NCBI RefSeq assembly: GCF_000968015.1
Contig: NZ_LACH01000004.1
Location: forward strand, 1-64,000
Length of the DNA stretch: 64,000 bases
Direction: 5' to 3'
From: Pseudomonas fluorescens
GTDB lineage: Bacteria; Pseudomonadota; Gammaproteobacteria; Pseudomonadales; Pseudomonadaceae
Every line of letters begins with the position of its first letter. The stretch's first letter is position 1. Below the pieces are notes generated by a model. It was not told the DNA's origin and ran no database searches. It saw only the letters and a program-made list of their open reading frames with translations. Shown here piece after piece: positions 50,443 to 60,588 of this stretch. The translations under genes were made by a program, and so were the position numbers.

Positions 50443-51707
50443 AGCAGCGTCCATGTGTAGCTGAGGATCAAGCGGTTTTCGTCGATGTCACTGCGGTAGT
50501 TGGAACGGGCCATAGCGTTACGTACGCGAATCCCTAGGCCTTTGAGGCTGCCGCTTTGCAGCACATAGCCGAGATCGAGATCACGCTCGCGATCCTTGCC
50601 CTCGAACCCTTTGCCGGTATCGACATTGTTGCCGGTGATGTAGCGCACGGTACTGGTCAGCCCCGGCACGCCGAGGGCCGCGAAATCGTAGTCGTAACGC
50701 GCCTGCCAGGAGCGTTCATCGGTGAAGGCGAACTCGTAGGTCGGCACCTCGTTACCCAGTGGGCTGATGTTGGCAAACACTCGCGGGAAGGCGCTGTCGC
50801 CGAACATGCCCTGATAACCGACATAGAACGTGTGGCCGCCACGCTTGGCCGACAGCAAGGAGAAGAACGCCTGGTTGTCGATGTTGCCCAGCAGCTTTTT
50901 GCCGTCTTCGCGCGAATCGTAGTAACCAAGGTTGGCGCCCAGGATCCAGTTACCGAGTGGCTCGCTGTGTTTGAGGCCGAGAAAACGCTGGTTGTAGATA
51001 TCTTCCAGTTGCCCGAACCAGGCGCTGACCGAGCTGCGTTTATTGTTGAAGGCGTAATCGGCGCCGGCAAAGTTGAAGCCATCGCTGCTGACCTGACGCT
51101 GCGGTACATGACCGAGCATGGCTTGCATCTTTTCGTCACCCGCCTCGTTGCGCAGGCTGGTCGAGCTCAAGTGGCCACCTTGCAACGTCAGGCCATTGAT
51201 CTCGTTCGAGCTGATGCTCGCGCCCTGATAGCTGGGCGGCAGCAAACGGATATCGCTGAAGGCCAGCACTGGCAAGTTGGGTTGCAGCTCACCCACCTTC
51301 AGTTCGGTTTTGGAGAAACGCACCTTCAACGCGCCTTCCAGTCGGCTGTAATCATTCGCCGCGCGCCCGTCATCCTGCACCGGCAGCAAACCGGTATTGA
51401 CCCGGTCCGGGCTGCTGTCGAGTTTGAGGCCGAGCAGGCCAATGACATCCACACCAAAACCGACAGGGCCCTGGGTGTAACCGGATTTAACGTTGAGGAT
51501 GAAGCCCTGCGCCCACTCTTCAGCCTTCGATTGTTGGTTGGCCCCGACGATGTCGGAAAAGTCCCGGCTGAAGTAGTAGTTGCGCGCTTGCAAGGTGGCG
51601 GTGGTGTCTTCGATGAAGCCACTCTCGGCCGCCATCGCACAGGCGGAGAAACTCGAGACGACCGCCATGGACAACACTGAACCGGTTGTTGGAAGAATCT
51701 GTTTCAT
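50439..51707 (-). CDS. OprD/BenF-family outer membrane porin
   Basis: Outer membrane porin of 422 residues: signal peptide ending CAMAAESGF, then a beta-barrel of about 18 strands with the typical OprD start ([20 protein letters not shown]). Members of this family are specific channels for aromatic acids or basic amino acids. Its operon with BenK- and BenE-like transporters suggests benzoate (BenF), which is inference. Confidence 0.88.
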   Translation of the reverse strand: MKQILPTTGSVLSMAVVSSFSACAMAAESGFIEDTTATLQARNYYFSRDFSDIVGANQQSKAEEWAQGFILNVKSGYTQGPVGFGVDVIGLLGLKLDSSPDRVNTGLLPVQDDGRAANDYSRLEGALKVRFSKTELKVGELQPNLPVLAFSDIRLLPPSYQGASISSNEINGLTLQGGHLSSTSLRNEAGDEKMQAMLGHVPQRQVSSDGFNFAGADYAFNNKRSSVSAWFGQLEDIYNQRFLGLKHSEPLGNWILGANLGYYDSREDGKKLLGNIDNQAFFSLLSAKRGGHTFYVGYQGMFGDSAFPRVFANISPLGNEVPTYEFAFTDERSWQARYDYDFAALGVPGLTSTVRYITGNNVDTGKGFEGKDRERDLDLGYVLQSGSLKGLGIRVRNAMARSNYRSDIDENRLILSYTWTLL

Positions 51708-51727
51708 CGTTTTTTCTCTTATTTTTA

Positions 51728-52945
51728 TTAATCGACAGGTTGAAGTGCTTCAGCCGCAGCGGATTCGCGGCGGGGAACGGGACGACGGGCGTTCAACAAC
51801 ACGTGGGTGACCATGCCGAAAATCAGCCCCCAAAAAGCGGCGGACAAACCCAACAACGACATGCCCGACGCGGTGGTCAGAAAGGTCACCAATGCGGCTT
51901 CGCGATCACTCGGCACGGCCATCGCGCCGGCCAACGCCCCGGCAATCGCAGCGAACAGCGCCAGCCCGGCCAAGGCTGCGATCAGTTCTTTGGGGAACGC
52001 GGAAAACAGTGAAACCAGGGTGGCGCCGAAGATCCCCAACACCAGGTAACACAGCCCGCCCACAACCCCGGCCACATAGCGTTTGCCGGGATCCTCATGG
52101 GCCTCGCGCCCGGTACAAATCGCCGCGGTGATAGCTGCCAGATTCAGCCCATGGCAACCAAACGGCGCCAACAGCGCCGTGCCCACCGCACTGCTGGCGA
52201 TGATCGAGCCGGCCGGTGTTGCGTAACCGCTGGCGCGCAGCACCGCCATGCCGGGAACGAACTGGCCGGTCAGCGCTACCATCACCAGCGGCAAGGCGAT
52301 GTTCAGGGTCGCGCTCACGCTGAACGCGGGCGTGATCCACACCGGCGTGGCCAACCCGATCACCAACGCTTCGCTGTGCAAATCACCGGCGAGAAACGCC
52401 ATCGAGCAGCCCACCATCAGCACCATCAACACCGCATAACGCGGCATCAGCCGTTTGCAGATCAGGTACGTGGCGAACATCGCCAGCACCAGCAATGGCT
52501 TGCCCTGCAACGAGACGAATAAGCCGGTGCCGAAGCTGAACAGAATTCCCGCCAGCATCGCTGCCGCAATCGCCGCAGGCAGTTTGCCGATGATCCGATC
52601 AAACGCCCCCGAGACCCCGACCAGAAAGATAATCAAGCTGCTGACCAGATACGCGCCTACCGCTTCCGGCATTGAAATCCCCGGCAACAGTGCCACCAGC
52701 AACGCCGAACCCGGCGCCGACCACGCGATGATCACCGGGACGCGGTAACGCAGGCTCAGACCGATGCCGAGTACGGCGCTGCCGATGGAGATCGCCCAGA
52801 CCCAGGAAGACAGCACCTCCCGCGAGAGGTGCGCGGTCTCGGCGGCCTGAAAGATGATCACCAACGGGCCTGCGTAGGAAATCACCGTGGCGATAAATCC
52901 GGCGACTGCCGCAGATAGGGAAAAGTCCCGGACTAACGCTCTCAT
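51728..52945 (-). CDS. benE: BenE family benzoate/H+ symporter
   Basis: Membrane protein of 405 residues with about twelve helices, of the BenE family ([33 protein letters not shown] turn in [20 protein letters not shown]). It imports benzoate across the inner membrane. The end overlaps nothing, and its start overlaps the MFS gene by four bases (ATGA). Confidence 0.93.
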   Translation of the reverse strand: MRALVRDFSLSAAVAGFIATVISYAGPLVIIFQAAETAHLSREVLSSWVWAISIGSAVLGIGLSLRYRVPVIIAWSAPGSALLVALLPGISMPEAVGAYLVSSLIIFLVGVSGAFDRIIGKLPAAIAAAMLAGILFSFGTGLFVSLQGKPLLVLAMFATYLICKRLMPRYAVLMVLMVGCSMAFLAGDLHSEALVIGLATPVWITPAFSVSATLNIALPLVMVALTGQFVPGMAVLRASGYATPAGSIIASSAVGTALLAPFGCHGLNLAAITAAICTGREAHEDPGKRYVAGVVGGLCYLVLGIFGATLVSLFSAFPKELIAALAGLALFAAIAGALAGAMAVPSDREAALVTFLTTASGMSLLGLSAAFWGLIFGMVTHVLLNARRPVPRRESAAAEALQPVD

Positions 52946-54309
52946 GAAGCGTCGCCAACAGACCCGTCGAGCGAACCGTGGCGCAGGCCCGACAGCGCTT
53001 GTTTAGCACTGCGCCGACTGCTGACGGCGAACACGGTCATGGCAATCGCGGCCACCGCTCCGGGCAAGGCAAAAGCCATGAAATTCAGTTGCAGTGGCAG
53101 GCTGATCCCGAGCAACGCACCGCCCAGCAGCGGTCCGACAATGGCACCGTTGCGCCCGATGCCCGACGCCCAACCCAAACCGGTGGAGCGAATGGTCATG
53201 GAGTAGAACTGCGCGGCGCAGGCGTACAACAGAATCTGCGAGCCGATGGTGGTGGCGCCGGCGATGGCGATCAGCAGGTACAACAGCGGCATCGGGCTGT
53301 TGATACCCAGCAAGGTGATCGACACCGCAGCCACGGCGAAGAACACCGCCAACACCCGCGGCAGGTTGAGTTTGTCTCCCAGCACACCGCCGCCGACCGC
53401 GCCGAAAATGGCGCCGAAGTTGAGCACCAGCAGGAACGACAAACTAGAGCCCAGGCTATAACCGGCGTTGGCCATCAGTTTTGGCAGCCAGGAACTCAAG
53501 GCGTAGACCATCAGCAAGCAGCAGAAAAACGCCAGCCACAGCATCAGCGTGCGCAGCGCACGGCCTTCGCGAAATAGTTGCAACACCGGGGTGCCAGTGC
53601 CCTTCACTTCGCTCATGTGCAGCTGATCGCTGGTTTGCGCGACGTAAGCCGGATCAATCCGTTCCAGAACGTTGCGCGCCTCTTCATTGCGTCCCTGACG
53701 CAGCATGAAACCCACCGATTCGGGCAGGAAGTACATGATCAACGGCAACAACAGCAACGGCAGCACCGCCACGTAAAACACCGATTGCCAGCCAAAACTC
53801 GGGATCAGCACGATACCGAGCCCCGCCGAGAGCATGCCACCCACCGAATAGCCGCTGAACATGATCGCCACCAGCGTGCTGCGGATTTTCTTCGGCGCGT
53901 ACTCGTTCATCAGCGCCACGACGTTGGGCATCACCCCGCCAATGCCAAGCCCGGCAATGAACCGGCAGAGGCCAAACTCGGTGGGGTTGCGGGCAAAACC
54001 ATTGAGCACGGTAAAACCGCTGAACAGCATCACGCAGATCGTGATGGCTTTTTTGCGGCCGATCCTGTCGGACAGCGGGCCGAAGAACAGCGCGCCGAAC
54101 ATCATCCCGAACAATGCATAGCTGCCCAGTGCGCCTGCTTGCAGGGGACTGAGCCCCCACTCTTTCATCAGCATCGGCAGCACCACGCCGTAGATCACCA
54201 AATCGTAACCGTCGAAAATGATGATCAGGGCACACCAGAACAGCACCATCCAGTGAAAGCGGTTGAATCGTGCGTTGTCGATAACCTCATGTACGTCGAT
54301 CTTGCGCAT
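52942..54309 (-). CDS. benK: MFS aromatic acid:H+ symporter (BenK/PcaK type)
   Basis: Transporter of 455 residues with twelve helices. Loop 2-3 motif GPLSDRIGRKKA and the membrane-embedded motif DGYDLVIYGVVLP are characteristic of the aromatic acid:H+ symporter family. The start MRKIDVHEVID at 54309 matches BenK; an upstream extension runs through the operator and is rejected. First gene of a benK-benE-porin-MCP operon. Ring-cleavage genes (benABCD, cat) are not in the window. Confidence 0.9.
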   Translation of the reverse strand: MRKIDVHEVIDNARFNRFHWMVLFWCALIIIFDGYDLVIYGVVLPMLMKEWGLSPLQAGALGSYALFGMMFGALFFGPLSDRIGRKKAITICVMLFSGFTVLNGFARNPTEFGLCRFIAGLGIGGVMPNVVALMNEYAPKKIRSTLVAIMFSGYSVGGMLSAGLGIVLIPSFGWQSVFYVAVLPLLLLPLIMYFLPESVGFMLRQGRNEEARNVLERIDPAYVAQTSDQLHMSEVKGTGTPVLQLFREGRALRTLMLWLAFFCCLLMVYALSSWLPKLMANAGYSLGSSLSFLLVLNFGAIFGAVGGGVLGDKLNLPRVLAVFFAVAAVSITLLGINSPMPLLYLLIAIAGATTIGSQILLYACAAQFYSMTIRSTGLGWASGIGRNGAIVGPLLGGALLGISLPLQLNFMAFALPGAVAAIAMTVFAVSSRRSAKQALSGLRHGSLDGSVGDAS

Positions 54310-54401
54310 GGCATTTATCTCTTGTTGTTGTTTTTTTAAGAGCGTCGGTAACGCGGCTAACGTCCGTACAGCCGAGGGTAGAGGCGCCAGGCACGGGGCA
54401 A

Positions 54402-54437
54402 TATCCGCTTTGCGCAGATCGCTATCCGTTTTGTGCA
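54402..54437 (-). promoter_or_regulatory. BenR/XylS-type double operator before benK
   Basis: On the minus strand TGCACAAAACGGATA (54437-54423) and TGCGCAAAGCGGATA (54416-54402) are direct repeats 21 bases apart. Each fits the XylS/BenR box TGCA-N6-GGNTA, one with a single change. They lie about 100 bases before benK; a CTACCCT element resembling the Pm promoter -10 region follows. The regulator BenR is not in the window. Confidence 0.82.
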
Positions 54438-54561
54438 ATGCCCTGAACCGGGCGCGGGATGAGGATTGTTGCGGGCATGGCGCGCCGCAGATCCGGTAGA
54501 TCTGCCCCTCTCCGATAAACTGTCTTCTTTGCGATCGCATTTGAACGCTAAGCTTGGGCTT

Positions 54562-55188
54562 ATGGATGACTCAGATTATTTACGCCTGCTGACCATCGCG
54601 GCCGAGCAAGCCAACGCGTTCCTGTCCAATGCCCGCAAATGGGAGCGTGAGCGTTGGGTCTGTCAGCGCCTGCTGCAAGGCCTGAACATTCCCTATCGCG
54701 CCGACGAATTCGCCCCGGCCGGGGAGCCGCCGGACGTACTGTTTCGTGACGCCAGTTTCGAAGTGTTTTTCGTGCTCGATGAAGGCCGACGCCTCAACGA
54801 CGAATGGCGCGATGAGCTGCAACGCCGGCGCAGCGCGTTTTCCCTGAGTTCGCTGGTGCGCCGCGAGGCCAAGCCCCGGCGCATTCCGGCCAATGAATTC
54901 TTGCTGAGACTGGCGCCGACCTTGCGCAAAAAAGCCCATAACTACAAAGAGCGTGGCATGGACCTGGGCGAACTGGACATCATCGCCTTCGCCAGCCTCA
55001 AGCGCGAAGTGCTGGACCTCAACAGCCATTTCCCGCCGCCGACCGAATACCTGCGCCAGGGCTGGCGCTCGTTGTCGCTGGTCGGCCCGACCTTCGCCCG
55101 CGTGCTGTTCGCGCACCCCGATGCACCGGATTTCCTGCGCAGCAACCTGGGACGCAGCATTGTTTTCGACGTCGGGATCAGCCTGTGA
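54562..55188 (+). CDS. DUF1780 family protein
   Basis: Soluble protein of 208 residues of the DUF1780 family. The first half (FEVFFVLDEGRRLNDEWRDELQ) and the second (LRQGWRSLSLVGPTFARVLFAH) are conserved in Pseudomonas; an endonuclease-like fold has been suggested, but function is unknown. The ATG at 54562 starts the DUF1780-MOSC pair; the upstream in-frame extension runs toward the BenR site. Confidence 0.85.
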   Translation: MDDSDYLRLLTIAAEQANAFLSNARKWERERWVCQRLLQGLNIPYRADEFAPAGEPPDVLFRDASFEVFFVLDEGRRLNDEWRDELQRRRSAFSLSSLVRREAKPRRIPANEFLLRLAPTLRKKAHNYKERGMDLGELDIIAFASLKREVLDLNSHFPPPTEYLRQGWRSLSLVGPTFARVLFAHPDAPDFLRSNLGRSIVFDVGISL

Positions 55189-55712
55189 GTCCATTGCAGG
55201 AGCTGATTGCCGAAGTGCCACAAACGGGTCGCGTTCGCTGGATCGGCGTGCGGCCGCAATCACGTTCTCAGATGATCGAACTCGATGCCGTGGAGGCGCG
55301 GCTTGAAGCCGGCTTGACCGGTGATCACGCGCGTCCCGGCGTACGCAATGCGCGGCAGGTGACGCTGATTCAGTGGGAGCATCTGGCAGTGATCAGTTCG
55401 CTGATGGGTCGCCCGGAAGATAAACCGGTGCTGCCTAATGATTTGCGGCGCAACCTCGCTATCAGCGGTATCAATCTGTTCAGTCTCAAGGGTCGACGCT
55501 TCCGGATCGGTCAGGCGATTTTCGAAACCACCGGCTGGTGCCAACCCTGCGCCCGCCTCGAGAACAACCTCGGCCCCGGGACCTTTCAGGCCGTTCGCGG
55601 ACATGGCGGAATCACCGCCCGGGTGTTACAAAGTGGAATCATTCGCCTGGACGACACGGTGAGCGTCGAGCCCATTCCTGCCAGCGGCTATGCTCCGTTC
55701 AACGTTCGTTAA
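55185..55712 (+). CDS. MOSC domain-containing protein
   Basis: Protein of 175 residues with a MOSC domain: RRNLAISGINLFSLKGRRFRIG and WCQPCARLE, the latter containing the conserved Cys. MOSC proteins handle sulfur for metal cofactors such as molybdopterin; the specific role is unknown. GTG start overlapping the DUF1780 stop by four bases. Confidence 0.9.
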   Translation: MSPLQELIAEVPQTGRVRWIGVRPQSRSQMIELDAVEARLEAGLTGDHARPGVRNARQVTLIQWEHLAVISSLMGRPEDKPVLPNDLRRNLAISGINLFSLKGRRFRIGQAIFETTGWCQPCARLENNLGPGTFQAVRGHGGITARVLQSGIIRLDDTVSVEPIPASGYAPFNVR

Positions 55713-55766
55713 ATCAGCCTGTAGCTTCTACACATTCAGCAACGTCTACCCCTGACGAGGCCCAAT

Positions 55767-55940
55767 ATGACCAGCCGCCTGAACCCCGACGACCAAAAGC
55801 ATGTCGAAGAGTACCTGCAACTGTCCCAGCACCAAGTCGAGCGCCGGCCTTTCCGGCCGTGGATGCTCCTGGTGGTGGTGTTGGCAGTGACCATTGGTTT
55901 AGGCCTGTTGAGCCGACTTATCAGTTACCTGACGCTATGA
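55767..55940 (+). CDS. DUF3094 small membrane protein
   Basis: Protein of 57 residues: charged N-terminus (LNPDDQKHVEEYLQ) and one C-terminal membrane helix (WMLLVVVLAVTIGLGLL). GACGAGG precedes the ATG. The DUF3094 family is found beside ndh in Pseudomonas, but function is unknown. Confidence 0.85.
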   Translation: MTSRLNPDDQKHVEEYLQLSQHQVERRPFRPWMLLVVVLAVTIGLGLLSRLISYLTL

Positions 55941-56000
55941 GCTGCATCGCGCTCGCTCGGGTAATTGCACCGATTTCTTTTAGCCTTGCGAGATATCCCC

Positions 56001-57299
56001 ATGACTCATCGTATTGTCATCGTTGGCGGCGGCGCCGGCGGTCTGGAGTTGGCTACCCGTCTGGGTAAGACTCTGGGCAAGCGCGGCACGGCCAGTGTGA
56101 TGCTGGTCGACGCGAACCTGACCCACATCTGGAAACCGCTGTTGCACGAAGTGGCGGCAGGTTCCCTGAACTCTTCCGAAGACGAACTCAACTATGTTGC
56201 CCAGGCGAAATGGAACCACTTCGAGTTCCAGCTGGGGCGCATGAGCGGGCTTGATCGCGCACAGAAGAAAATCCAGCTGGCTGCCACCTACGACGAAGCC
56301 GGCGTGGAGCTGGTCCCGGCGCGCGAACTGGGTTACGACTCGCTGGTGATCTCGGTCGGCAGCACCACCAACGATTTCGGGACTCAGGGCGCGGCGCAAC
56401 ACTGCCTGTTCCTCGACACCCGCAAACAGGCCGAGCGCTTCCACCAGCAATTGCTCAATCACTACCTGCGCGCCCATGCCGGGCAGACCGACAAGATCGA
56501 GCAGATCAGCGTCGCCATCGTCGGCGCCGGTGCCACCGGGGTCGAACTGGCCGCCGAACTGCATAACGCCGCGCATGAATTGGCCGCCTATGGTCTTGAC
56601 CGGATCAAACCGGAAAATATGCACATCACGCTGATCGAAGCCGGGCCACGGGTGCTGCCCGCCCTGCCGGAACGTATCGGCGGACCGGTGCATAAAACCC
56701 TGGAGAAACTCGGGGTCAACGTCATGACCAATGCTGCGGTCAGCGAAGTGACGGCCGACAGCCTGATTACCGCCGATGGCAAAGTCATCAACGCCAGCCT
56801 GAAAGTCTGGGCCGCCGGGATTCGTGCACCGGGTTTCCTCAAGGACATCGATGGCCTGGAGACCAACCGGATCAATCAGCTGCAAGTACTGCCGACCCTG
56901 CAAACCACCCGTGACGAGAACATCTTCGCCTTCGGTGACTGCGCGGCCTGCCCGCAGCCCGGCACCGATCGCAATGTGCCGCCGCGCGCCCAGGCGGCTC
57001 ATCAGCAAGCTTCGTTGCTGGCCAAATCGCTGAAACTGCGGATCGAAGGCAAGCCGCTGCCTGCGTACAAGTACACCGACTACGGTTCGCTGATTTCGCT
57101 GTCGCGTTTTTCGGCTGTAGGTAACTTGATGGGCAACCTCACCGGCAGCGTGATGCTTGAAGGCTGGCTGGCGCGGATGTTTTACGTGTCGCTGTATCGC
57201 ATGCACCAGATGGCGCTGTATGGCGCGTTTCGCACGGCGATGCTGATGCTGGGCAGCAAGATCGGGCGCGGGACTGAGCCACGACTCAAACTTCACTGA
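56001..57299 (+). CDS. ndh: Type II NADH dehydrogenase
   Basis: Non-proton-pumping NADH:quinone oxidoreductase of 432 residues. Two Rossmann motifs, IVGGGAGGLELA (FAD) and IVGAGATGVELAAEL (NADH), and the C-terminal quinone/membrane-binding part. Start at the ATG at 56001 with family sequence MTHRIVIVGG; the frame is open some way upstream but does not resemble the family. Confidence 0.95.
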   Translation: MTHRIVIVGGGAGGLELATRLGKTLGKRGTASVMLVDANLTHIWKPLLHEVAAGSLNSSEDELNYVAQAKWNHFEFQLGRMSGLDRAQKKIQLAATYDEAGVELVPARELGYDSLVISVGSTTNDFGTQGAAQHCLFLDTRKQAERFHQQLLNHYLRAHAGQTDKIEQISVAIVGAGATGVELAAELHNAAHELAAYGLDRIKPENMHITLIEAGPRVLPALPERIGGPVHKTLEKLGVNVMTNAAVSEVTADSLITADGKVINASLKVWAAGIRAPGFLKDIDGLETNRINQLQVLPTLQTTRDENIFAFGDCAACPQPGTDRNVPPRAQAAHQQASLLAKSLKLRIEGKPLPAYKYTDYGSLISLSRFSAVGNLMGNLTGSVMLEGWLARMFYVSLYRMHQMALYGAFRTAMLMLGSKIGRGTEPRLKLH

Positions 57300-57310
57300 C
57301 ACACATCCAC

Positions 57311-57400
57311 TGTGGGAGCGAGCTTGCTCGCGATAGCGTCCGTACAGTCGACATCAATGTCGCCTGACACGCCGCTATCGCGAGCAAGCTCGCTCCCACA
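57311..57400. repeat. REPIN (GAGCTTGCTCGC type)
   Basis: Arms of 28 bases (57311-57338 and 57373-57400) are exact reverse complements around a 34-base spacer. Located between ndh and the EF-hand gene; the remaining gap to 57619 shows no other recognised element. Confidence 0.9.
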
Positions 57401-57619
57401 TTTGTTACTCATTGCCCTACAGATCTGTGTCTCACTGTATCTCCCCTGCCGTTTCATCCCCTTCGCTTACAAACTCCCCCCTTGCGCGACACAGTAGCGA
57501 TACACCACGCCCGCTAAATGGCCACACCCGAGCAAGGCACCCCGCCAGCTACGGTTATCGCCGCACTTACGTGGCGTCCTTTATCGAACGGTTGTGTCGT
57601 GCAACCCAGGAGTATTGAA

Positions 57620-58018
57620 ATGTCCCGTACCACCAAAAACACTATCGGTTTGCTCGGCGCTGTTTTGGCCGGTGGCATGATGTTGTCCGGCGCGGTGTTC
57701 GCCTCGCAACCTCTGACTCAGGGTTACCTGCTGGCCTCAGCCGAACAGGTGGTGAAGACCCCTGAAGGCAAATGTGGCGAAGGCAAGTGTGGCGATGCGT
57801 CGATGGCAAAAACCGACACGGATGGCGACGGCAAGGTCTCCCGTGCCGAATTCCAGAAAGTCGCACCGAAGTCCAATTTCGACAAGATCGACACCAACCA
57901 TGACGGCTTCATCGACGAACAAGAGGCTTACAACAACGTGAAAGCCAACTTCGAAGCCAATGGCAAGAAAATGCCAAAAGGCCTGTTTGAACACTTGAAA
58001 GACCAAGACGGGGCCTAA
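57620..58018 (+). CDS. EF-hand protein with a tandem EGKCG motif (bufferin/HvfA-like)
   Basis: Protein of 132 residues: signal peptide (about 1-28, ending VFA-SQ), then EGKCGEGKCG (49-58), then two EF-hand loops, DTDGDGKVSRAE (66-77) and DTNHDGFIDEQE (91-102). EGKCG cysteines are the modification sites in HvfA/bufferin metal-binding RiPPs, converted by DUF692 enzymes. No DUF692, DUF2063 or DoxX gene accompanies it here, so either an enzyme elsewhere acts on it or the cysteines are used unmodified. CAGGAG at 57607 sets the ATG. Confidence 0.82.
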   Translation: MSRTTKNTIGLLGAVLAGGMMLSGAVFASQPLTQGYLLASAEQVVKTPEGKCGEGKCGDASMAKTDTDGDGKVSRAEFQKVAPKSNFDKIDTNHDGFIDEQEAYNNVKANFEANGKKMPKGLFEHLKDQDGA

Positions 58019-58033
58019 GCGCCCGAGAACCAC

Positions 58034-58067
58034 GCCGCGCTTTTCCGTCGAGAAGCGCGGCTTTTTT
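58034..58067 (+). terminator. Intrinsic terminator of the EF-hand gene
   Basis: GCCGCGCTT / AAGCGCGGC, a nine-base stem with a ten-base loop, followed by T6, 15 bases after the stop. It also lies just downstream of the convergent chemoreceptor gene. Confidence 0.88.
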
Positions 58068-58080
58068 GCGTCTGGAACAT

Positions 58081-59950
<1,870 letters not shown>

Positions 59951-60047
59951 GTAATAAAAAGGCGACCTTCAAAAAGTCGCCTTCTTCGATCAGTGCTTTT
60001 GGCCTCTGATCTTAAGATCTGATCCCAGCGTGAACTGGTTTCAAAAA

Positions 60048-60123
60048 TGGTGGGTCGTGTGGGATTCGAACCTACGACCAATTGGTTAAAAGCCAACTGC
60101 TCTACCAACTGAGCTAACGACCC
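60048..60123 (-). tRNA. tRNA-Lys (anticodon TTT)
   Basis: Acceptor GGGTCGT/ACGACCC, D arm TAGCTCAGTTGGTAGAGCA, anticodon loop CTTTTAA, T arm GTTCGAATC, encoded CCA; 76 bases. Confidence 0.97.
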
Positions 60124-60128
60124 AAAAA

Positions 60129-60205
60129 TGGTCGGGGTAAGGGGATTCGAACTCCTGACATCCTGCTCCCAAAGCAGGCGCGCTACCGGACTGCGCTATA
60201 CCCCG
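60129..60205 (-). tRNA. tRNA-Pro (anticodon TGG), second copy
   Basis: Same 77-base sequence as the distal tRNA-Pro, including the encoded CCA. Separated from tRNA-Lys by only five bases, so the cluster must be processed from one transcript. Confidence 0.96.
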
Positions 60206-60214
60206 GCTTGAAAT

Positions 60215-60290
60215 TGGCTCCGTGACCAGGACTCGAACCTGGGACCCAATGATTAACAGTCATTTGCTCTACCGACTGAGCTATCACGGA
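60215..60290 (-). tRNA. tRNA-Asn (anticodon GTT)
   Basis: Acceptor TCCGTGA/TCACGGA, anticodon loop CTGTTAA, T arm GTTCGAGTC, encoded CCA; 76 bases. First gene of the Asn-Pro-Lys-Pro cluster. Confidence 0.97.
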
Positions 60291-60376
60291 ACTACATATT
60301 TCAATTTACAACAGTGAAGCTTGCTTCACCTCTTCGACCCGTTCGCATCGCTGCGTTCGTGTGTCTGAGGCGCGCT

Positions 60377-60404
60377 ATTCTACAATCTTAAGCACCTCTG
60401 TCAA
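60377..60404 (-). promoter_or_regulatory. Promoter of the tRNA cluster
   Basis: On the minus strand TTGACA, 16 bases, TAGAAT, followed by a GC-rich discriminator (GCGCGCC), the form expected for stringently controlled stable-RNA promoters. Confidence 0.82.
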
Positions 60405-60537
60405 CCCCCTAAATTGCTTTCAAGTTAATGATTTGCAACTTATTTCAGATTCCTGCTTGGGGAGCTGGAACCCTTCAGGGCGACTTACTGCGGGGCGCAC
60501 TTTACAAGCCTTTTCCTTTAAGTTCAACAGCCTGGCG

Positions 60538-60563
60538 AAAAAAAGGCCTCGCAATGCGAGGCC
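60538..60563 (-). terminator. Intrinsic terminator of clpB
   Basis: GGCCTCGC-ATT-GCGAGGCC on the minus strand followed by T7, about 25 bases after the clpB stop. Confidence 0.92.
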
Positions 60564-60588
60564 TCTTCAATTTTGCTGCCGTCGTGGA

